A DNA stretch of 64,000 nt from Lentzea alba (GTDB lineage Bacteria; Actinomycetota; Actinomycetes; Mycobacteriales; Pseudonocardiaceae), in the NCBI RefSeq assembly GCF_011067745.1, contig NZ_JAAMPJ010000015.1:216281-280280 (forward strand), given 5' to 3'. Both the position numbers and the translations under genes were made by a program. The notes below the pieces were generated by a model that made no database searches, was not told the DNA's origin, and saw only the letters and a list, made by a program, of their open reading frames with translations. Below, one piece after another: positions 16,222 to 24,401 of this stretch. Within the stretch, counting starts at the first letter, position 1; each line of letters begins with the position of its first letter.

Positions 16222-17731
16222 CGAACGTCCTGATCGTGGAGAGCGGGTTCGCGCCGGTGCCCAGGAAGGTGACCTTCCCCCTGGTCACCCAGTTGCTGCT
16301 GCTGGTGAACAGCGGAGCGAACCAGGCGTTGTCGACCACATAGGTGTTGATCTGCCGGTAGATCTCACCGGCCTGGTCGGCGTCCGTCGTGGCCGCAGCC
16401 TTGTCGATCAATGCGTTCAGCTCGGGGGTCTGGAACTTGAACGGGTTCGTCGACCCGGCGGGAGCCAGCTTGGAGTTGACCGTCCGCGGCGCCGGCACGG
16501 TGCCGGCGATGTTGAAGTACACCGGGTACTCACCGGTCTGCGTCCCGTCCTGCGGCGGCACCGGCTTCCAGTTCGCCGTGATGCCGATGTCGGCGAGCGC
16601 CTGCGTGATCGTCGGTTGCACCATCTGGGACATCACGTTGGCCGGAATGGTGAGGCTGAAGCCGTTCGCGTAACCGGCCTCTGCCATGAGGCGGCGGGCG
16701 GCTGCCGGGTCGTAGGGATACTTGTCGTTGAGTTCCGGGATGTACGCCGGTGACTTCGGGTTGAACATCTGGGTCGTGGGCTGACCGAGCCCACCGATGA
16801 TCTTGTCGACGATCTTCTTGCGGTCGAAGGCCATGTTGATCGCGCGCCGCACCCGGACGTCGGCCAGCGCGGGCGCCAGCTTCCCTCCGCGGTCGGCGAG
16901 GACGAACTCGCCGACCGCGGTCCCGTCGACGCGCTTGAGCGTCAGCCCGGCCTTCTGGGCAGCCTGCGCCTGGTTCGCGTCGACGGAGCCGGCGTCCACC
17001 TCGCCGGACAGCAGCGCATTGAACAGGGCCGTGCGATCAGGGATCACCCGGACCGTGACCGTCTTGGCCGGGTACGCGGCGGCGTTCCAGTAGTCCACGC
17101 GGCGTTGCAGCACGTACTTCGAGCCGTTGACCGTGGCCTGGCGATCGAGCGTGTACGGCCCGGAACCGACCGGGTCGAGCGCCGTGTTCGGGGAAGTGAG
17201 CGTCGCGGGATCGCCGATGACCCCGTTGCCCTGAGCCAGGGAACCGAGCAGGTTGGGGTCGGGGCGGGAAAGATTCAGCACCACCGTGCCGTCGTCGGGC
17301 GCCTCGACCGACTGAAGGGAGCCGAGGTTGCTCTGCAGCGGACCCGGCGTGGTCTTCGTGCGGTCGATGGTCGTCTTCACGGCCGCCGCGGTCACCGGGG
17401 CTCCCGAGCTGAACTTCATCCCCGAACGCAACTTCAGGGTCAGCTTGCGGGCGTCGTCGGAGTACTGCCAGCTCTCTGCGGCGTTGGGCCGCAGGACGGC
17501 GTCGTTGTCGCTGTAGAGCAGCGTGTCGTAGATCGCCGACCAGATGTACATCTGCTGGCCCTCGAGCAGCTGCACCGGGTCGAACGAGTTGGGCGGGGCC
17601 TGCACTCCGAGCGTGAGCGTGGCGGAACCCGGTGGGGTCGACGCGGGGGCGCCGCAGGAGGTGAGTGGTAACAGGGCAGCGACGACCACAGCTGTGACGG
17701 TCCAACGCGCCTTGCGCGAACGAACATGCAT
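16208..17731 (-). CDS. ABC transporter substrate-binding lipoprotein (SBP family 5)
   Basis: The 507-residue precursor has a lipoprotein signal: charged MHVRSRKAR, a hydrophobic core and lipobox LTSC with C26 as the acylation site. The mature part follows the family 5 (DppA/OppA-like) pattern: NSFDPVQLLEGQQMYIWSAIYDTLL, AESWQYSDDARKLTLKLRSG and the RRAINMAFDRKKIVDKI region. It captures substrate outside the membrane for the DppB, DppC-DppD and DppF-type components encoded downstream. The family binds peptides and, in several actinobacteria and thermophiles, oligosaccharides; context favours a glycoside. Confidence 0.9.
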   Translation of the reverse strand: MHVRSRKARWTVTAVVVAALLPLTSCGAPASTPPGSATLTLGVQAPPNSFDPVQLLEGQQMYIWSAIYDTLLYSDNDAVLRPNAAESWQYSDDARKLTLKLRSGMKFSSGAPVTAAAVKTTIDRTKTTPGPLQSNLGSLQSVEAPDDGTVVLNLSRPDPNLLGSLAQGNGVIGDPATLTSPNTALDPVGSGPYTLDRQATVNGSKYVLQRRVDYWNAAAYPAKTVTVRVIPDRTALFNALLSGEVDAGSVDANQAQAAQKAGLTLKRVDGTAVGEFVLADRGGKLAPALADVRVRRAINMAFDRKKIVDKIIGGLGQPTTQMFNPKSPAYIPELNDKYPYDPAAARRLMAEAGYANGFSLTIPANVMSQMVQPTITQALADIGITANWKPVPPQDGTQTGEYPVYFNIAGTVPAPRTVNSKLAPAGSTNPFKFQTPELNALIDKAAATTDADQAGEIYRQINTYVVDNAWFAPLFTSSSNWVTRGKVTFLGTGANPLSTIRTFDAGK

Positions 17732-17833
17732 TTTGACTCACACCTTTGTGATGAACGCGATGGATTCGGCGCTGCCGCGATCCGATCTGGGCTGTTGTGC
17801 TCCTGGGGTGACTCGTGCCGGCGGTGTGCTGGT

Positions 17834-18850
17834 TCAGGTGCGCCGGATGTGCGTGTAGATGTCGCGCTGTGTCAGCAGGTTCATCAGGGGCTCGCCGGCG
17901 CGGTAACGCCGGGCGTTCTCGACGATGATGTCGATCGAGCGCTGTGTGCGGTCCGGCAGAGCCGGGGTCATGTGCGGGGTGATCAGGACGTTCGGCGCGT
18001 CCCAGAGGGCCGACTCCGCCGGCAGCGGCTCGGGATCGGCGACGTCGAGTCCCGCGCCCGCGATCTCCCCGGCGTGCAGGGCTTTCACGAGCGCGTCCTG
18101 GTCGATCACCGGGCCACGCGCCATGTTGATGACGAACGCGGTGTTCTTCATCCTGGCGAACTCGGCGGTCGAGAACAGGTGATGGGTCGCGTCGGTCAGC
18201 TGGGTCGCGAGCATGACGACGTCTGCCTCGTCGAGCAGCCGGTCCAGGCTGTCGCCGCGGTCGGCGGAAAGCATGACGTCGACGTCTCCGGACGCTTCTC
18301 CCTCGCTGCGCCGGTAGACGATCACGCGCATCCCGAACGCCTTGCCAAGGCGCGCCATTTCCTTTGCCGTGTGGCCGAAACCCACGATGCCGAGCGTCTT
18401 GCCCCACAACGACAGCTTCTTCTCGTAGCCGGGAGCCGGTCGCCACAGGTGCGCGTCCTGCGTCTCGATGAGCCCTCGCGCGTCGAACGTGAGCGCGAGC
18501 GCGAAGTAGAACCCGTGCTGTGCCAGCGCGGGAGCGGACCGGCCCGCGGATCCGGTGACGAGCATGCCCCGTTCGAACACCTCGGGCCGCGCGGACCTGG
18601 TGAGTCCGGAGTGGTCGCAGTGCACCCACCGCAGCTTCGGCGCGCGGACGTGACGGTCGTCGAGGTCGCCCGCGATCACGGCGACGTCCACGTGTTCAAG
18701 CGCTGCCGCGATGCCGTCGGAGTCCCACAACTGGACATGCACGAACTCCGCCGGTGCGAACGCCTCCCGCAGCTGCTCGACCTGATCCTCGTCGAACATG
18801 ACCGTCGTCAGGACGCTGTGGATCTCGCGAGCCGGGTGGTCGCCACTCAT
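17834..18850 (-). CDS. D-isomer-specific 2-hydroxyacid dehydrogenase
   Basis: The 338-residue protein has the NAD-binding motif GKTLGIVGFGHTAKEMARL, the catalytic arginine in NMARGPVIDQDAL, the glutamate in ADPEPLPAESALWD and the histidine in VLITPHMT. The start is ATG 18848-18850, preceded by GAAGGAG at good spacing; the ORF could be extended upstream but through promoter sequence. It would interconvert a 2-ketoacid and a 2-hydroxyacid, and GlcDEF in the same operon could re-oxidise such a product. A 102-bp gap separates it from the binding-protein gene. Confidence 0.88.
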   Translation of the reverse strand: MSGDHPAREIHSVLTTVMFDEDQVEQLREAFAPAEFVHVQLWDSDGIAAALEHVDVAVIAGDLDDRHVRAPKLRWVHCDHSGLTRSARPEVFERGMLVTGSAGRSAPALAQHGFYFALALTFDARGLIETQDAHLWRPAPGYEKKLSLWGKTLGIVGFGHTAKEMARLGKAFGMRVIVYRRSEGEASGDVDVMLSADRGDSLDRLLDEADVVMLATQLTDATHHLFSTAEFARMKNTAFVINMARGPVIDQDALVKALHAGEIAGAGLDVADPEPLPAESALWDAPNVLITPHMTPALPDRTQRSIDIIVENARRYRAGEPLMNLLTQRDIYTHIRRT

Positions 18851-18904
18851 GAACCCAAACTCCTTCGGGCGGAAGGGGAATTCTGAATTCGCAACTCGTT
18901 GAGA

Positions 18905-18942
18905 GCAAGGCCACACTCGCATGGTTGCGGAAATGCTGTCAA
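18905..18942 (-). promoter_or_regulatory. Possible internal promoter upstream of the hydroxyacid dehydrogenase
   Basis: The 193-bp gap between the glucuronidase and dehydrogenase genes contains a perfect minus-strand TTGACA box (complement of 18937-18942). No good -10 hexamer stands at the right distance; the best is around CGAGTGT. The gap is AT-richer than the genes. This may give the transport and catabolic genes extra expression beyond read-through from the operator region. Confidence 0.3.
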
Positions 18943-19043
18943 GCGATTGTTTCGGTCTGTTTTCGTGCACATTTTCGGTCAGCTTTGAAAAGCGTTACCC
19001 CGTTTCTCGGAGTCTCGCCAAGTGTGGTGCGATCGTGTTCGGT

Positions 19044-20828
19044 TCAGGTCGGGTTGCGGTCGGCGAACCGCTTCCACCTGGTGCGGAGCTCGTGCGCGGC
19101 CGACTTGGGCTTGCGGTCGCGCGTGAAGACGCCTTTCCTGTTTCCGTCAACCCGGTGAATCCCGGGACCGGTGGCGAAGTCCGCGAAATTCCAGACGTGC
19201 TCACCGGTGACCGCGTCGATCCGGTCGAACACACGGTGGTACATCGCCAGAAACGACTGCTGGTAGTCCTCGGTCCACGGAACGTCCCACACCGACCGCA
19301 CTCCGGTCATGGCGTCGGCGCCGTACTCGGACATGATCAGCGGCTTGTCGAACTGCTCGGCCCAGCCGCGCAGCTCCGCCTCCAGCTTCTGCTCCGCGCT
19401 CGCGAGATCGCCGTTGTCCAGGTACCACCCGTAGTAGCGGTTGAGGCTCAGGACGTCGAACAGGTCGGCGATCTTGTCGTTCCGATAGGTCGCGAACATC
19501 ACGACGCTGTACGTGACCGGCCTGGTCGGGTCGAGCGACCGGGCGAGCGAGACGAGCGGTTCGAAGTACTTGCGCGCTCCGTCCTCGTGCGATGCCGGTT
19601 CGTTGGCCAGGCACCACATGACGACGCTGGGGTGGTTCTTGTCGCGCGCCACCAGTTCCCGGATGTGCTGGGCATGCGCTGCCTGGGTCTCGTCGCCGAA
19701 CGTCTCCGGCGAGAACGTCGGCTTGGCGCCGACACCCGTGAGCCCGCCCGTCACGGCCAGGTTGAGGCCCACGGCCGCGGTCTCGTCGACCACGACGATG
19801 CCGTGCCGGTCCGCGAACTCGAGCACCTCCTCCGCGTAGGGGTAGTGGGAGGTGCGGAACGAGTTGGCGCCGATCCAGTCCAGCAGCTGGAAGTCGTGCA
19901 CGAGATAGGCGTCGTCGTGCCCCTTGCCCCGGACCGGCGAGTCCTCGTGCTTGCCGAAACCGGTGAAGTAGAACGGTTTTCCGTTGATCAGGAACTCGGT
20001 GCCGCGCACTTTGACGGTGCGGATGCCGATGTCGAGCGGGTAGCTGTCGAGCAGGTCGTCCCCTTCAAGGAGCTCGGCCTCCAGCCGGTAGAGGTAGGCG
20101 GCGCCGGGTTGCCAGAGGACGGCGTTCTCGACGCGCAGCCGGCCGTCCGCGCCGTCGCCGGTGGCCACCACGGCACCGGTCTCGTCACGCAGTCGTACGT
20201 GGACCGCGGCGTCCGCCGACGTTTCGACGCTGTAGTCCACCGTGCCTGTGGCACCGTCCACATCGGTCACGACGGTGATGTCGGTGATCCGGGTTTCCGG
20301 CACGCTGTACAGCCACACCGACCGGGCGAGGCCCGCGTAGTTGTAGAAGTCGTGCAGGTACTTCTGGCTCCGGCGGCCGTCCTGGGTCATCGTGACTGTG
20401 CCGGGCGGGATGGTGACGTTCGTGAGCTCGTTGCTCACTCCGATCGTCAGCCGGAACTCCTCGCCCGCCACGACGTGCTCGGTGATGTCGGCGTCGAACG
20501 GGGTGTAGCCGCCCTGGTGCTCGGCCACCAGTCTGTCCCCGGCGTAGACCTTGCCGGCGTGCGTGGCCGCGTCCACCCGCACCACGACGCGTCCTCCCGC
20601 CCAGCCTCGAGGTATGCGCACCGTGCGCTGGTACCAGACCCAGCCGACGTGGTCGCGGATCTCGGGATCGACGAACAGGTCGTTGTAGCTCGACGGCACC
20701 GCGGCCTCAGTGGCGCCGTGGAGCACAGAGCGCCACGGTTCGGGCACAGCCGGTGTGTCGACGGCAAATCGCCAGAGTCCGTCCAGGTTGACGAGCTCAC
20801 GGGTGGCGGTGTTGCGTGGTTTGAGCAT
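19044..20828 (-). CDS. uidA: Beta-glucuronidase (GH2)
   Basis: The 594-residue enzyme has the GH2 layout: sugar-binding domain (1 to about 180), immunoglobulin-like domain (about 180-275) and TIM barrel. The acid/base is in WCLANEPAS and the nucleophile in LIMSEYGAD. The motif GNRKGVFTRDRKPKSAA contains N-x-K, the carboxylate-recognition pair that separates true glucuronidases from galactosidases. There is no signal peptide, so it cleaves imported glucuronides in the cytoplasm. It is the second gene of the operon, 10 bp after the GH1 gene. Confidence 0.93.
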   Translation of the reverse strand: MLKPRNTATRELVNLDGLWRFAVDTPAVPEPWRSVLHGATEAAVPSSYNDLFVDPEIRDHVGWVWYQRTVRIPRGWAGGRVVVRVDAATHAGKVYAGDRLVAEHQGGYTPFDADITEHVVAGEEFRLTIGVSNELTNVTIPPGTVTMTQDGRRSQKYLHDFYNYAGLARSVWLYSVPETRITDITVVTDVDGATGTVDYSVETSADAAVHVRLRDETGAVVATGDGADGRLRVENAVLWQPGAAYLYRLEAELLEGDDLLDSYPLDIGIRTVKVRGTEFLINGKPFYFTGFGKHEDSPVRGKGHDDAYLVHDFQLLDWIGANSFRTSHYPYAEEVLEFADRHGIVVVDETAAVGLNLAVTGGLTGVGAKPTFSPETFGDETQAAHAQHIRELVARDKNHPSVVMWCLANEPASHEDGARKYFEPLVSLARSLDPTRPVTYSVVMFATYRNDKIADLFDVLSLNRYYGWYLDNGDLASAEQKLEAELRGWAEQFDKPLIMSEYGADAMTGVRSVWDVPWTEDYQQSFLAMYHRVFDRIDAVTGEHVWNFADFATGPGIHRVDGNRKGVFTRDRKPKSAAHELRTRWKRFADRNPT

Positions 20829-20838
20829 GATCCCCTTC

Positions 20839-22071
20839 TCAGCTCAGGGAGTTGCGCTTGGCGATGGCTCCCAGGAATCGCGCACTGTCCTTGACCGTGC
20901 GCCGCTGGGTCGCCCTGTCGACGGCGATGAGGCCGAACTTCGGCCGATAGCCGAACATCCACTCGTAGTTGTCCAAAGCCGACCAGTAGAAGTAGCCGCG
21001 CACGTCGATGCCGTCGGCGAGGCACCGTGCCAGGCCCTCGGTCGCCTCGCGGACGAACTCCACCCGCCGGGTGTCGTCGGTGGTCGCGACGCCGTTCTCA
21101 GTGACGATCAGCGGTAGCCCCGCGGTGGCGGCGCGCCGCAGCACGTTCTCCAGTGCCCGCGGGTAGAACTCGTATCCCATCTGGGTCAGCTCGACGCCTT
21201 CCCTCGTGGCCGGTGCGTGGCCGGGGCCGACCAGCGCCCTGGTGTAGTTCTGCACACCGAGGAAGTCGTCGTCCGTGATCGACGGCAGGAAGTCGTCGAA
21301 GTTCTCCGACCACTGCTCGAGCGCGGCCTCCTCGGCGCCGGGTGCCGGCTGGTAATCCTGCAGGGCGAGGGTGACTCCGACCTTTGTGGACGGACTGACC
21401 TCCCTGATCGCCTCGCGTGCCTGCACGTGCGCCCGCTTCGCGATCTCGGGACCTGCCTCGCCGACGGCGAACAGGAACACCTTCGGCAGATCGGCGCCCA
21501 CCAGCGCTCCCGCGATGTCCGCGCCGACCGGTACCTGCTCGGCCGAGAAGTTCTCCGCCGGAAGGTTCTTGATCATCCTGCGGGTCAGGCAGGCGATGTT
21601 CGCCTCGTTGATCGTCACGACGTACGGGATGAGAGAACCCAGTTCGGCCATCACCACGCGGCAGTAGGCGGCGAACCGGTCGGGAGTCTCCTCGCTCTCC
21701 CAGCCGCCGAGTTCCGGCAGCCACTTGGGACTGGTGAAGTGGTGCAGCGTCACCATCGGCGTCACGCCGAGCTCGTGGCAGGCGTTGAGCACGTCGCGGT
21801 AGTGCTCGATCGCCGCCCTCGACACGATGCCGGGCTCCGGTTCGACCCGTGACCACTCGATGGAGAAGCGGTAGCTGGTGAAGCCGAGGTCCCTCAGCAG
21901 CGCGATGTCCTCGCGGTAGAGCCGGTAATGGTCGCAGGCGTCCCCGCTCGGCTCGGCGAACCGGGAGCCCGGCGTGTGCTCCAGCGCCCAGAAGTCGCTC
22001 GCGACGTTGTTGCCCTCCACCTGGTGACCGGCCGTAGCCGTGCCCCAGAGGAAGTCGTCGGGGAACACCAT
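20839..22071 (-). CDS. GH1 family glycosidase with NEA instead of NEP at the acid/base
   Basis: The 410-residue protein follows the GH1 pattern: DDFLWGTATAGHQVEG at the start, YRFSIEWSR, and the nucleophile motif LIVTENG. The acid/base motif reads N155-E156-A157 (TINEANIAC) rather than the usual NEP, though the glutamate is kept. The start is ATG 22069-22071 with AAAGGAG 7 nt upstream. It is the first gene of the operon, directly behind two operator palindromes. Its relative at 42378-43544 shares the GNNV-D-W-LE motif but keeps NEP. The enzyme would trim a beta-linked sugar from an imported conjugate. Confidence 0.88.
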   Translation of the reverse strand: MVFPDDFLWGTATAGHQVEGNNVASDFWALEHTPGSRFAEPSGDACDHYRLYREDIALLRDLGFTSYRFSIEWSRVEPEPGIVSRAAIEHYRDVLNACHELGVTPMVTLHHFTSPKWLPELGGWESEETPDRFAAYCRVVMAELGSLIPYVVTINEANIACLTRRMIKNLPAENFSAEQVPVGADIAGALVGADLPKVFLFAVGEAGPEIAKRAHVQAREAIREVSPSTKVGVTLALQDYQPAPGAEEAALEQWSENFDDFLPSITDDDFLGVQNYTRALVGPGHAPATREGVELTQMGYEFYPRALENVLRRAATAGLPLIVTENGVATTDDTRRVEFVREATEGLARCLADGIDVRGYFYWSALDNYEWMFGYRPKFGLIAVDRATQRRTVKDSARFLGAIAKRNSLS

Positions 22072-22088
22072 CGCTCGACTCCTTTGCA

Positions 22089-22111
22089 AACGCGCGTTAC
22101 CAACGCGCGTT
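22089..22111. promoter_or_regulatory. Tandem operator, two AACGCGCGTT palindromes
   Basis: Two perfect copies of the self-complementary decamer AACGCGCGTT lie at 22089-22098 and 22102-22111, 13 bp centre to centre, ending 17 bp before the GH1 start codon. A third copy lies at 22200-22209 next to the divergent LacI-type gene. CG-centred palindromes of this kind are typical LacI-family operators. Repression of the catabolic operon is the natural reading. Confidence 0.8.
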
Positions 22112-22199
22112 AGTAGACGCTCTGCGCGGTTCGGGTAGCAAGAGATTGCTGTATAACGACTGGATAACGGCGGTGATCGCGAGGTGTCTCTCTGTAACT

Positions 22200-22209
22200 A
22201 ACGCGCGTT
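22200..22209. promoter_or_regulatory. Third AACGCGCGTT operator, proximal to the regulator gene
   Basis: The sequence here is TAACGCGCGTTA, a perfect 12-bp palindrome (22199-22210), the best conserved of the three copies. It sits about 50 bp before the chosen regulator start and 98 bp from the nearer tandem site, so it may allow autoregulation and DNA looping across the divergent promoter. Confidence 0.75.
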
Positions 22210-22260
22210 ATACCCTCCATGTCGTGCCGTCTGGCACGACCAGTGAGCGGCGAGAGGCCC

Positions 22261-23247
22261 ATGACGCGATCCAGCAGACGCAGCACCAGCGAGGACGTCG
22301 CTCGTGCGGCCGGAGTCTCACGTACCACCGTGAGCTTCGTTCTCAACAACAGACCAGGTCAGTCCATCCCCGAGGAGACCAGGCAGCGCGTGCTGGAGGC
22401 GGCCAGGCGGTTGGACTACCGCCCGCACGCGTCGGCGCGCACTCTCGCGGCCGGGCGTAGCGAGCTGGTCCTGTTGTCCATCCCCGACACCCGCCTCGGT
22501 CCCGGCACCAGCCGGTTCGTCGAGGAGCTCACGACCGCGCTGACCGAGCACGGCCTCACCCTGGTCACGCACCTGGCGGGAGCCCACGGCCGACTGCTGC
22601 CCGACGTGTGCGCGACTGTCAACGCCTCCGCGGTCGTGGGGTTGAGCCCGTTCGACACCGAGACGACCGAGGCCCTGTACCGGGCGGGCGCCGAGGTGGT
22701 GCTGCCGCTACCTGACTCGCGGGGCGACCTCGGCGACGCGATGGAGTCGGTCGGCCGGCTGCAGGCGGAGTACCTGATCAGCCAGGGCTGTCGCGTGCTC
22801 GGTTACGCGATGCCGGTCCAACCCGGACTGCGTGAGATGACCGAGGGACGCCTCGCCGGTGTTGCCGGCGCGTGTGCGACGGCCGGACTCGCGCCGCCGG
22901 TGGTCGAGGAGGTCGGCCTGGAGATCGCCGATGCGAGCCGGGCGGTCGTACGGTGGCGTTCGAGCGGTGTGACGGGAGTGTGCGCCTACAACGACGAGTT
23001 CGCGATCGCCGTGCTGGCGGGCTTGCGCGACCAGGGGCTTGGTGCGCCAGGGGACATGGCCGTCATCGGCGTCGACGACATCCCCACGGCGAGGCTCGCG
23101 GCCCCGCCACTCACCACGATCCGCTTCGACGTCCACGAGGCGGGCCGCCGGCGCGCCGAGGCCATCGTGGCCGCCCTGGCAGGCCGGCAACACGAGCAGT
23201 CCCCCGACGCGGGCGGGCCTCAGCTCGTGCCACGTAGTTCGGCCTGA
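22261..23247 (+). CDS. LacI-family transcriptional regulator
   Basis: The 328-residue protein has the LacI helix-turn-helix at residues 8-35 (TSEDVARAAGVSRTTVSFVLNNR), hinge-helix region RPHASARTLAAGRS, and a periplasmic-binding-protein-like sensor domain ending with VIGVDDIPTARLAAPPLTTIRFDV. The start ATG 22261 is preferred because GAGAGG precedes it; an in-frame ATG at 22219 lacks a ribosome-binding site and lies against the operator. It is divergent from the glucuronide operon and three matching palindromes lie between them. It probably represses the operon until a sugar ligand binds. Confidence 0.9.
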   Translation: MTRSSRRSTSEDVARAAGVSRTTVSFVLNNRPGQSIPEETRQRVLEAARRLDYRPHASARTLAAGRSELVLLSIPDTRLGPGTSRFVEELTTALTEHGLTLVTHLAGAHGRLLPDVCATVNASAVVGLSPFDTETTEALYRAGAEVVLPLPDSRGDLGDAMESVGRLQAEYLISQGCRVLGYAMPVQPGLREMTEGRLAGVAGACATAGLAPPVVEEVGLEIADASRAVVRWRSSGVTGVCAYNDEFAIAVLAGLRDQGLGAPGDMAVIGVDDIPTARLAAPPLTTIRFDVHEAGRRRAEAIVAALAGRQHEQSPDAGGPQLVPRSSA

Positions 23248-23268
23248 CATCAGATGTGCCCCGATCGC
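23241..23268. repeat. Direct repeat, left copy (partner at 27547-27574)
   Basis: The 28 bp here match 27547-27574 at all but two positions (GGCCTGAC at the left, GTGCCCCGATCGC at the right). A second shared block, CATCTGACCG, follows at 23290-23299 and 27605-27614. The pair flanks the truncated MFS, beta-helix and SGNH genes. The left copy overlaps the end of the LacI gene. No transposase is linked to it, so its nature is unknown. Confidence 0.6.
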
Positions 23269-23452
23269 CGCATCCACGAGAAGGCGAGCCATCTGACCGG
23301 GATGCGCGACCAGAAGGCGAAGAGCCGGTAGACCCCCGCCGCCACGAACCGGGCGAGCACGCCCATCTGTTTGCGGCCGTCGGCGGCGGGAAGCCTTGGT
23401 TTCATGCTTGTCCGCCAAGGCGTGCGAAGCATCGGCGCGAGGCGGTATCCGG

Positions 23453-23472
23453 CGTACCGCGTTCGCGGTACG
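23453..23472. terminator. Stem-loop between convergent genes
   Basis: CGTACCGCG and CGCGGTACG form a perfect 9-bp stem with a two-base loop, between the LacI gene (+) and the MFS remnant (-). There is no T tract, which is common for high-GC actinobacterial terminators. The rest of the 23248-23526 gap contains only short ORFs with shadow-like composition. Confidence 0.5.
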
Positions 23473-23526
23473 TCGCGGAGGTCAGCGTCCGCGTAGCCAG
23501 GCTTCAGGGATGGCCAACCGCGTGGC

Positions 23527-24303
23527 TCACCGGCCTTTCTTGACCTTGGTCATGATGATGACGCCACCGGCGAGGGTGAGTGCTCCGCCTGCCATGTAGA
23601 GCAGGTCGTAGTTCTGCGTCCCGCTGCCGGCGCCGATCGCCAGCAGCCCGCCGGCCGCGAGCGGCGCGAGGGCGTGCGGGATCTGCTGCGCGTAGTTCAT
23701 GATCCCGAGGTAGCGTCCGGCTTCCTCGCGGCTGGGCAGCACGTCAAGCATGATCGCCTGGTCGACGGCGGCGAACACTCCGAGCCCGAGGTTGGTGAGA
23801 GCCGAGCCCACGAACAGCAGCACCAGACCGCTCGTGCTCACCATCAGCACCGCACCGAGTGCGAACACCGCTCCACCGAACAGGACGAACACCCGGCGCC
23901 GGCGCAGCCGGTCCGACAACATGCCGCTGCAGAGCGCGCCCGGCCCGGTGGCGACGACGCCGATGCCGCCCAGCCCCGCCACGAGACCACCGATGGCCGT
24001 GACGTCGACCTTTTGATGCTGCGCGATGAAGAAAGTCATGTAGGTCGAGTTGAAGGTCAGCCCGAAGAAGAAGACGAACCTGCCCACCCCGTTCCACGCG
24101 AAGTCGGGGTGCCGACGCGGGTTGAACAGGAACTTTCCGAGCAGGTTGGCTACCGTCAGGCGATCCGAGGATGGCTCGGACGTGCTGGTGTCGCCTTCCG
24201 CGGCCCAGATCCACAGCGGAATGATCAGGATCGGTTCGACGAACGTGGGCAGCAGGAACAACAGACGTGGGCTTGCATCCCGGACGGTGAGTTCACGGTC
24301 CAC
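23527..24303 (-). pseudogene. MFS transporter, C-terminal half only
   Basis: The 258-residue ORF starts near the end of transmembrane helix 6 (LLFLLPTFVEPILIIPLWIWA), continues with the central loop, and contains helices 7-12, including GMLSDRLRRRRVFVLFGG, the second copy of the MFS loop motif. Complete relatives have about 430-450 residues. No N-terminal half is found in any frame upstream, where a divergent gene starts. It is related to the MFS gene at 63358-64000 (same NP-HPDF/NP-HRDF region). It is likely a non-functional deletion remnant. Confidence 0.75.
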
Positions 24304-24401
24304 ATGAGACTGGCGAAGCTGTGGGTGGCATTCGACGGCCGTTCGACACCTCCCGACGAACGTCTGTTGTAAAAGTCTTGTGCGGCAAAGACCATCGCGC
24401 G

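Noticed and set aside
17037..18629. Minus-strand open frame of 530 codons
   Set aside because: Overlaps the dehydrogenase and binding-protein genes in another frame and reads as arginine-rich nonsense.
23250..23432. Sixty-codon minus-strand ORF after the LacI gene
   Set aside because: No ribosome-binding site, no known domain, and it covers the repeat copy; treated as non-coding.
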